This document shows positions 14,770 through 19,860 of a DNA stretch of 21,521 nt, piece by piece. A model generated the notes under the pieces. It searched no databases and was not told the DNA's origin. It saw only the letters and a program-made list of their open reading frames with translations. Source of the DNA: CAYXEN01 sp964464035. GTDB lineage: Bacteria > Krumholzibacteriota > Krumholzibacteriia > WVZY01. Position 1 is the stretch's first letter. Each line of letters starts with the position of its first letter. Location of the stretch: positions 1-21,521 of the forward strand of contig CAYXEN010000049.1 in assembly GCA_964464035.1 (NCBI GenBank). Reading direction: 5' to 3'. A program made the translations under genes and the position numbers.

Positions 14770-14798
14770 ATCATATATGAGTCATTCGTCCCTGTCAA
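14770..14798 (-). promoter_or_regulatory. thiolase operon promoter, TTGACA-N17-TATGAT, leaderless geometry
   Basis: On the minus strand, perfect TTGACA (14798-14793) and TATGAT (14775-14770) are 17 bases apart. Eight bases separate the -10 from the ATG at 14761, so the transcript would carry zero to two untranslated bases. The nine bases CCTGCCATG around the start are identical to those at 11651-11659 in front of the peptide-binding protein. Confidence 0.75.
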
Positions 14799-14865
14799 CG
14801 CGACGGGAGGCGGTCGCGACGGGCTTTTCTCGGCATGATCGTTCAGAGCACAGGATACTCCGACG

Positions 14866-15291
14866 ATGATAAACGAACTTGCAATCGTTTCCATCATGAG
14901 CGGCCTCTTTGCGCAGCTCATAAAGGTGGTCATCGATATTCTGAAGACCCACAGGGTGCACTTCACAAAGTTCTTCGACACCGGGGGCATGCCCAGTTCA
15001 CATACTTCGCTCGTGACCACCCTGACGATAGGCGTGGGGCTCAAGGCCGGGGTGGATTCGTCGCTCTTCAGCGTAACGTTGGTATTCAGTCTCTATTTCA
15101 TCTTCGAAGCCACCGGGCTGCGCCAGGAAGTAGGGAAGCAGGCCAAAGTGTTGAACGAGATCGTCGACGATCTTCTCATAACCCACCACATAAACACGAG
15201 TCGACTCAAGGAACTCGTGGGACACACCTGGGGTGAGGTATTCGTGGGGTTGATGATCGGAACCGCGTGCGCACTGATCGCCTTTCGGTGA
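14866..15291 (+). CDS. divergent PAP2 (DUF212, YuiD-like) membrane protein
   Basis: A 141-residue integral membrane protein of the divergent PAP2 family. The signature GGMPSSHTSLVTTL (about residues 40-53), RQEVGKQAKVLNEIV (86-100) and ELVGHTWGEVFVGLMIG (116-132) are all present, the last containing the conserved histidine. Hydrophobic segments lie at about 5-25, 48-62, 66-82 and 122-140. Family members are presumed lipid phosphatases by relation to PAP2, but their substrate is not established. The ATG at 14866 has a weak AGGA ten bases upstream. A -10-like GATACT (14854-14859) lies six bases before the ATG but has no good -35, so leaderless expression is possible but poorly supported here. 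It diverges from the thiolase operon across 104 bases. Confidence 0.88.
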   Translation: MINELAIVSIMSGLFAQLIKVVIDILKTHRVHFTKFFDTGGMPSSHTSLVTTLTIGVGLKAGVDSSLFSVTLVFSLYFIFEATGLRQEVGKQAKVLNEIVDDLLITHHINTSRLKELVGHTWGEVFVGLMIGTACALIAFR

Positions 15292-15299
15292 AAAAGTTC

Positions 15300-15329
15300 T
15301 TGACAAAAAATCGAAGATTACCCTTTACT
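15300..15329 (+). promoter_or_regulatory. promoter of the ParA-CBM48 operon, TTGACA-N18-TTTACT
   Basis: A perfect -35 TTGACA (15300-15305) starts nine bases after the PAP2 stop. TTTACT (15324-15329) is a fair -10 at 18-base spacing. Transcription would begin near 15336, giving a leader of about 158 bases before the parA start. Confidence 0.6.
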
Positions 15330-15335
15330 GGTGGA

Positions 15336-15443
15336 AAAGCTCGGCTAAATTGTGTAACGCCTTGTGCTTTAAAGAATAAGGCGGTCGGCATGGCCGGTAA
15401 AGAGATCTATCTGCGTGGGCCTTGACTGGTTTCCACTCCGAAT
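15336..15443 (+). ncRNA. putative structured leader RNA upstream of parA (class unknown)
   Basis: About 108 bases of leader precede the terminator hairpin and contain several possible helices: CGCCTT (15359-15364) with AAGGCG (15378-15383) as a hairpin, and TCGGCTA (15341-15347) with TGGCCGG (15391-15397), using two G-T pairs, enclosing it. GTGGAAA (15331-15337) could also pair with TTTCCAC (15430-15436) as a closing stem, but only if transcription begins upstream of the predicted start. No coding frame here looks real. I compared it by eye with riboswitch, 6S, SRP and tmRNA consensus features and recognised none. The combination of structured segment, terminator, then ribosome binding site is riboswitch- or attenuator-like. 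Confidence 0.35.
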
Positions 15444-15472
15444 CAGCCAGAGTATGGTATCTGGCTGTTTTT
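15444..15472 (+). terminator. intrinsic terminator directly before the parA ribosome binding site
   Basis: CAGCCAGA (15444-15451) pairs perfectly over eight bases with TCTGGCTG (15460-15467) around an eight-base loop, and five T follow (15468-15472). The parA ribosome binding site begins four bases later. A terminator inside the leader of the gene it precedes implies conditional read-through (attenuation) or a separate small RNA ending here. Confidence 0.75.
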
Positions 15473-15493
15473 CTTAGGAGGAGGTTGAGAGTC

Positions 15494-16570
15494 ATGAGGA
15501 CATTGGCCGTCATGAATCAGAAGGGAGGCTGCGGCAAGACCACTATCGCGATTCACCTTGCAAGCGCGCTGTCCCGCATGGACAGGCGCGTGCTGCTGAT
15601 CGATCTCGACCCTCAGGCGCATGCCACGATCGGCCTGGGATTGAGAGACAGTGCGTTCGAATTCACCTCCTACGAAGTTCTCATCGATCCCACCCTGCCT
15701 CTCACTGAGGCGATCAAGAGGATAGGCGACAAACTCGACCTCGTCCCGTCCAGCACGGTGCTCAGCGGCGTCGAGCAGGAACTCTCCGACAGGATGGGAA
15801 GGGAAGACAGGCTCGCCAACAAGCTATCCCGGCTGGATGAAGGAGACTACGATTTCATCGTAATAGACTGCCCGCCGAGCGTCGGTTTGCTCACTTTCAA
15901 CGCGCTGATAGCGTGTAGCGAAGTCCTGATCCCGGTCGATGCGAGTTACTTCTCCGTGCACGGTCTGATGAAGCTGCGCGAAACCCTCGAGGTGCTCGAG
16001 GAAGAGACTGAGCATCGGATGAGGGTGCACGTAGTCTGCAACAATCTGGACACCAGGACCCATTTCTCGAAGGAACTGCTCGACGAAGTGGACAGGTTCC
16101 ATTCGGCCGTTCTGCTGGATTCTTTCATCAGCCACACCGTCAAACTGAAGGAAGCTGCGGCTCTGGGCAAATCGATTTTCGAGGTGAGCGGATCTTCGAA
16201 GGCGGCTCGGCAATTCCTCAGCCTGGCCAGGGAGCTCATCGAGAAACAGCCGAGGATCGATACCCGCAGCCTGGACGACTGGATGGAGAAGCTGAGCGGA
16301 CCGCGGAGGGTGCCCGAGGGAGTTCTGTTCAGTCTCGATGCGCCGGGAGCCGAGATCGTGGCCGTAACCGGTGAGTTCACCAACTGGTCGCGCGAGGGCG
16401 TGCAGATGGAGAAGGACCCGGAGGACGGCCTCTGGAAAGTCGTTCTGGACATAAAGCCCGGAGAATACGAGTACAGGTTCATCGTCGATGGAAAGTGGAT
16501 CAAGGATCCCAACAACAAGGATTACATACGCAATGAATTCGGGCAGGAGAATTCCCTGTTGATCGTCTAA
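15494..16570 (+). CDS. ParA/MinD-family ATPase fused to a C-terminal CBM48 (AMPK-type glycogen-binding) domain
   Basis: The 358-residue protein has two parts. Residues 1 to about 255 form a ParA-type ATPase with the deviant Walker A KGGCGKTT (10-17, signature lysine K10 and K15), the switch I/A' region LLIDLDPQAHAT (34-45), and Walker B FIVIDCPPSVG (121-131). Such ATPases dimerise on ATP and position plasmids, chromosomes or protein granules. After a linker, residues about 275-358 match the early-set CBM48/AMPK beta glycogen-binding domain: VTGEFTNW (W298), DGLWKVVLDIKPGEYEYRF (W314), VDGKWIKDPNN (W335) and a terminal NEF...SLLIV strand. The tryptophans expected to bind glucan are present. 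The ATG at 15494 follows AGGAGGAGGT at 15476-15485, eight bases upstream; longer in-frame starts would run into the terminator. No parB or parS is visible. It heads a three-gene operon. Binding to glycogen is inferred, not shown. Confidence 0.88.
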   Translation: MRTLAVMNQKGGCGKTTIAIHLASALSRMDRRVLLIDLDPQAHATIGLGLRDSAFEFTSYEVLIDPTLPLTEAIKRIGDKLDLVPSSTVLSGVEQELSDRMGREDRLANKLSRLDEGDYDFIVIDCPPSVGLLTFNALIACSEVLIPVDASYFSVHGLMKLRETLEVLEEETEHRMRVHVVCNNLDTRTHFSKELLDEVDRFHSAVLLDSFISHTVKLKEAAALGKSIFEVSGSSKAARQFLSLARELIEKQPRIDTRSLDDWMEKLSGPRRVPEGVLFSLDAPGAEIVAVTGEFTNWSREGVQMEKDPEDGLWKVVLDIKPGEYEYRFIVDGKWIKDPNNKDYIRNEFGQENSLLIV

Positions 16571-16589
16571 CACGCGGTGGCCAGGTTCC

Positions 16590-17462
16590 ATGAACGACAA
16601 GCCCAGGCACATCAGAGACATCGCCCACTTGTACCTGTCCCGGATCCAGAAACGCGAGGAGGCCCGCCATGATCACGTCCTCGTGTTCGGGTCGAACAGG
16701 AAATGTTTCCCCGCATTTCACCTGGCGAACCTTGCGACCTCGATGTCACTGACGTTTTTCAGAAGCGGCTCCCGGACCGGGATCACGATCCTGGAAGCAA
16801 GCGGAATACTCCCGAACACCGGCTACTACCTGACGCTGGACCCGCTGGATTATCTCGCCGAGCACGGCGGCACGATCGGAGCCCTTCTCAGCATAGATGT
16901 GAAGTTCACGACCGCCGCCGATCCGACCTGTACGCTGTCTCCTGCCACGGAGGTCGGGCGGAGAATCTCTTTCATCCACCTTCCTCCCTTGAGCGACGGG
17001 AAGCGTTTCTTGGAATCGCTGGCTCACTTCGAGGATGCGATAGATGGTGGAAAGATTTTTCTCTACGTAACGGACGGCGGCGTGGAATCGGGAGGGATGC
17101 CGGGGAGGGTACAGGAACTCCTGGAGAGCCCTTCGTTGAGTATACTTCATGTCGGAGTTCCAGGCGGGGGGGAGGATACGCTCCTCGGCTCGAGGCGCAT
17201 ACTGGGGCACATGCCTTCCGGGTGGAGGCTCCACGTTTCCGATCGGCTTCCCGTCGTTCTCAGGAACCCCGGGGGCGAGCTCGCAACCCTCTACGAAAGC
17301 TCGAGTGAGATCCTCCTCTACAGGATTGGATCCGAAAGGAGAGTCGAAGGTGCAACGAACCGCGCCGGGTCATCCCCAGGCCCTGAAGCTGGGCCGGAAT
17401 ATCCTCGATTCCAAGGTGAGGCGGATATACGAGGATATCCTGTCGAACATCGTAAGCCTTGA
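16590..17462 (+). CDS. unknown protein, possibly a ParA-like fold lacking the P-loop
   Basis: I do not recognise a named family. The frame encodes 290 residues starting 19 bases after the parA gene, so it is in the same operon. After a basic helix HIRDIAHLYLSRIQKR (about 7-22), the stretch HVLVFGSNRKCFPAFHLANLATSM (28-51) sits where a MinD/ParA protein would have its P-loop strand and helix, but the KGGxGKT residues are absent. Later RLHVSDRLPVVLRNPGGELATLYES resembles the C-terminal PVVL-DP segment of MinD-type ATPases. This suggests a degenerate, non-hydrolysing paralog that could pair with the ATPase encoded upstream. This is inference by eye. The last 40 or so residues are low-complexity and overlap the next gene by 113 bp, so the true end or a frameshift there is uncertain. 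Confidence 0.6.
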   Translation: MNDKPRHIRDIAHLYLSRIQKREEARHDHVLVFGSNRKCFPAFHLANLATSMSLTFFRSGSRTGITILEASGILPNTGYYLTLDPLDYLAEHGGTIGALLSIDVKFTTAADPTCTLSPATEVGRRISFIHLPPLSDGKRFLESLAHFEDAIDGGKIFLYVTDGGVESGGMPGRVQELLESPSLSILHVGVPGGGEDTLLGSRRILGHMPSGWRLHVSDRLPVVLRNPGGELATLYESSSEILLYRIGSERRVEGATNRAGSSPGPEAGPEYPRFQGEADIRGYPVEHRKP

Positions 17463-17676
17463 CGAAGACGTACGGCTGGAATGCAACAGCCTCGAAGTCA
17501 GGGTGCATCTCGAAGAGGAGATGCTCTGCCGGATCGTTCCGTACCGCGAACTCGTTCACGTGAAGATCGGCGAAGGGGAGGTCTGGGAGATAAGGATAAG
17601 AGAAGAGGCGGGGTACGCGGAAGCCGTGGACATGATTCTCAAGCGCTTCGTGGAAATGACCCAGTCACGGATGTAG
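17350..17676 (+). CDS. small acidic protein of unknown function, third gene of the ParA-CBM48 operon
   Basis: A 108-residue protein is read from GTG 17350, which has AGGAG at 17337-17341 eight bases upstream. The longer upstream frame would lie inside the previous gene and looks like translated noise (serine, glycine and arginine rich), so the GTG is preferred. The product has a regular helix-strand-helix pattern: LDSKVRRIYEDILSNIVSLD, then alternating hydrophobic strands VRLECNSLEVRVHLEEE and LVHVKIGEGEVWEIRI, then a C-terminal helix EAVDMILKRFVEMTQ. It has no signal peptide, membrane segment or catalytic motif that I recognise. Overlap with the upstream gene and shared strand suggest co-translation with the ParA-like proteins. 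Confidence 0.6.
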   Translation: MQRTAPGHPQALKLGRNILDSKVRRIYEDILSNIVSLDEDVRLECNSLEVRVHLEEEMLCRIVPYRELVHVKIGEGEVWEIRIREEAGYAEAVDMILKRFVEMTQSRM

Positions 17677-17702
17677 GCTCCTCGAAACACACTTCGTCTT
17701 GC

Positions 17703-17717
17703 CCGCGAATCCCGCGG
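17703..17717 (+). other. short GC hairpin after the ParA operon
   Basis: CCGCG (17703-17707) pairs with CGCGG (17713-17717) around five bases in the spacer 17677-17874. No T-tract follows, so termination here would not be intrinsic in the usual sense. Confidence 0.25.
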
Positions 17718-17803
17718 AGCGTTGCTTATGCCGCGGCCGTTCAAGAATTTACCCGCCGCTCCCAGGAGTCGGGTGTCGCCAAGGCCCGGCCCGCCGATAC
17801 CCC

Positions 17804-17832
17804 TTGTTTGCCGCCGAGCGTTTGATTATCTT
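17804..17832 (+). promoter_or_regulatory. candidate promoter of the metzincin lipoprotein, TTGTTT-N17-TATCTT
   Basis: TTGTTT (17804-17809) and TATCTT (17827-17832) are 17 bases apart, giving a start near 17839 and a leader of about 36 bases. Both boxes are imperfect. Confidence 0.4.
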
Positions 17833-17874
17833 GCCTATGCATGGAAGCAGGCCCCGCCCAATGAAAGCGTGTCG

Positions 17875-19653
17875 ATGAAAAAGCTTGTTCTGGCAGTACC
17901 AATCATTCTCATATCTTGTCTCGCCTCCTGCAACCGGCAGTCGCCTACGATCATCGACAGGCCCCCGGTGATCAATAGTTACGAACCGGCCGCATCTTCC
18001 ATTCAAGCGCTGGTGGGTGACACCCTGTCTTTCACGGTGGATGCCTTCGATCCCGAGGGGAGGAGCCTCGACTTCGCGTTCATGATGGCAGACAGCATAG
18101 TCTCCCGGTCGCCGCGATGGCAATGCGTCGTCGCCGATACGGGATCTACGCACGTGGTCTGCACAGTGAGCGACGGAGGCCAACAAGTGGAGGTCGCGTG
18201 GAACCTGTATCGTGCGTTTCCTTTGAACCTGCCTCCCGTCATCGACTATTACGAGCCCCAGGATCTCAATCCCTCGATAATCGTCGGTGGTTCCATGGTA
18301 TTCGGTATCAGAGCCTACGATCCGGAAGGCAAGGCTGTTTCATACGCATACACGGTGAACGATACGCTCGTCGGCAACGAACGTCGGTACACCTACTATT
18401 CTTCCTACGTGGGCGACGTGCAGGTCGTGGGAATGGCCAGTGACGGCGAGCAGGTATCGAGGATGACGTGGGTTCTCAAAGTGACTCAAATCCCGGATTC
18501 GATACCGCCGGCGCCGGTGACGATCACATCCGTGACCTCGGGCGCCAACGCGGGCGAGATCGACGTCGATTGGATCGCCGTAGGCGACGACGGTATGTCG
18601 GGATTGCCTGATCAATACCAGATTCGCACCTCCTCGGTGCCGATCACGAGCGAGTTCGAATGGAACCGTGCCAGCGATCGCCCGGGTGAACCGGCTCCCG
18701 CCGCGCCCGGCGACACGATGCACACCGTGGTGGGAGGGTTGATCCCGGCCAACAACGTCTACGTGGCGGTGCGGGCGATAGACGAATTCGGCAACCTCTC
18801 ACCCCTGGGAAATTCTCCGGGGACGGAAGTGAAAGGGATGGAGATATACGGCGTGGTGAAGGACGCGCTCACTACCGCGCCTCTGGGGGGGATAGAAGTA
18901 TCCATAGCGGGCGACGTCGATACGACCGCGAGCGACGGTTCCTTCGCTTTCCTTCAGCTTCCCCAGCAGACGAATTCGATCCGGCTGCGGGACGAGCCTG
19001 ATGATTCGTCGTACGGGAACTACTTCGACGTGGACAGCGCCTATTCGGTCAGAAACAAAGAAAACCTGGAGCTGTTCATGCTGCCCAACGTTCTCCTCCA
19101 GACCGACTATTATTCGGATTTCCTCGTCTTCTTCAAGATAATGACCGACACTCGGTCGAATCCCTTCGGGAACAACCTGAGGCGTTGGGAGTTTCCCCTG
19201 CAAGTGTATGTTCCTCCGCTGACCCGCAAAGGGATAGACTACCGGGCCGAAGTGGTGGATGCTCTCAATCTGTGGGAGACGATGTCGGGGTTGCATCTCT
19301 TCGACGTCGTGTCATCCCCTCCAGCGGTCGGGGTGAGTATCGCCTACGAGGATTCCACCTACCCGCGCGAGAAGTTCGAGGTTGTCGAATGGTCGACGGA
19401 CATGTACCCGATCAAGGGATTGATTCATCTCAAGACGAATTACGATTCCCGGACTTTGTCCAGCCTGCGCGTCATAATAAGGCACGAAGTGGGGCACTCC
19501 CTCGGGCTCAAGCACAGTTCCGATCCCAATCATATCATGGTGGGGGGAAGAGTCCCGCTGGTGGAAGTTCCCTCGGCCGACGAGATCAAGGTTCTAACCA
19601 CTCTCTATCATTTGCCGAGGGGTGAAGACATGGCGAATCACCTCTTCAATTGA
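17875..19653 (+). CDS. secreted lipoprotein with Ig/FnIII-like repeats and a metzincin zinc protease domain
   Basis: This 592-residue protein begins MKKLVLAVPIILISCLASC, a lipoprotein signal peptide with lipobox LASC, so the mature protein is lipid-anchored at C19 on the outside of a membrane. Two related beta repeats follow (about 28-115 and 120-205), each opening PPVI-YEP and containing a D-PEG motif, as in PKD or cadherin-like modules. A fibronectin-like segment (about 210-320, IPPAPVTITSV to SPLGNSPG) and a carboxypeptidase-regulatory-like module (about 322-385, YGVVKDALTTAPLGGIEVSI) come next. The C-terminal part has the zinc motif HEVGHSLGLKH at residues 537-547 and a Met-turn candidate M555 in HIMVGG, the matrixin-type metzincin pattern. 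The ATG at 17875 is chosen because it starts the signal peptide; the ribosome binding site is weak. The substrate is unknown. Confidence 0.85.
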   Translation: MKKLVLAVPIILISCLASCNRQSPTIIDRPPVINSYEPAASSIQALVGDTLSFTVDAFDPEGRSLDFAFMMADSIVSRSPRWQCVVADTGSTHVVCTVSDGGQQVEVAWNLYRAFPLNLPPVIDYYEPQDLNPSIIVGGSMVFGIRAYDPEGKAVSYAYTVNDTLVGNERRYTYYSSYVGDVQVVGMASDGEQVSRMTWVLKVTQIPDSIPPAPVTITSVTSGANAGEIDVDWIAVGDDGMSGLPDQYQIRTSSVPITSEFEWNRASDRPGEPAPAAPGDTMHTVVGGLIPANNVYVAVRAIDEFGNLSPLGNSPGTEVKGMEIYGVVKDALTTAPLGGIEVSIAGDVDTTASDGSFAFLQLPQQTNSIRLRDEPDDSSYGNYFDVDSAYSVRNKENLELFMLPNVLLQTDYYSDFLVFFKIMTDTRSNPFGNNLRRWEFPLQVYVPPLTRKGIDYRAEVVDALNLWETMSGLHLFDVVSSPPAVGVSIAYEDSTYPREKFEVVEWSTDMYPIKGLIHLKTNYDSRTLSSLRVIIRHEVGHSLGLKHSSDPNHIMVGGRVPLVEVPSADEIKVLTTLYHLPRGEDMANHLFN

Positions 19654-19660
19654 TCCCGTT

Positions 19661-19690
19661 TTGCAGACTGTCAAATTGACATAATATACT
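19661..19690 (+). promoter_or_regulatory. candidate clpB promoter with an inverted repeat in its spacer
   Basis: TTGCAG (19661-19666) and TATACT (19685-19690) are 18 bases apart. Between them lies a perfect inverted repeat, TGTCAA (19669-19674), A, TTGACA (19676-19681), which would place a bound regulator inside the promoter. It is not the CIRCE element, and no clear sigma-32 sequence is visible. Other -10-like sequences in the AT-rich stretch 19740-19785 are possible. Confidence 0.45.
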
Positions 19691-19820
19691 GCCTTGTCTG
19701 CAGCCGGTATCTTCCAAACGATGAGCGCAGCGAGATGCTTGCTTCTAACATCTTGTTTTACAATCAATTATATCGTCATATTCTTGAGCGTTGCAGGCAT
19801 CTTTATTGCCTTCCATGAAA

Positions 19821-19836
19821 CGTCGGCTCACCGACG
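19821..19836 (+). promoter_or_regulatory. hairpin just upstream of the clpB ribosome binding site
   Basis: CGTCGG (19821-19826) and CCGACG (19831-19836) form a perfect six-base stem around CTCA, ten bases before the AAGGAG at 19846-19851. It could influence translation or transcript stability of this heat-shock gene, but the ribosome binding site itself is not sequestered by this stem. Confidence 0.35.
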
Positions 19837-19860
19837 AGCCGTTTCAAGGAGATGATGAAA

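Noticed and set aside
14831..14868. Third leaderless promoter in front of the PAP2 gene (GATACT six bases before the ATG)
   Set aside because: No acceptable -35 at 16-18 bases and the -10 starts with G; a weak AGGA is present, so normal initiation is equally likely.
15381..15400. HDV-like ribozyme start (GGTCGGCATGGCC)
   Set aside because: The short match to the HDV ribozyme 5' sequence is not backed by the required nested pseudoknot pairings.
15331..15436. Closing helix GTGGAAA/TTTCCAC as proof of a riboswitch aptamer
   Set aside because: The predicted transcription start near 15336 would leave most of the 5' arm untranscribed, so the helix may be coincidental; kept only as a possibility.
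19669..19681. CIRCE element upstream of clpB
   Set aside because: The palindrome is TGTCAA-A-TTGACA, not TTAGCACTC-N9-GAGTGCTAA.
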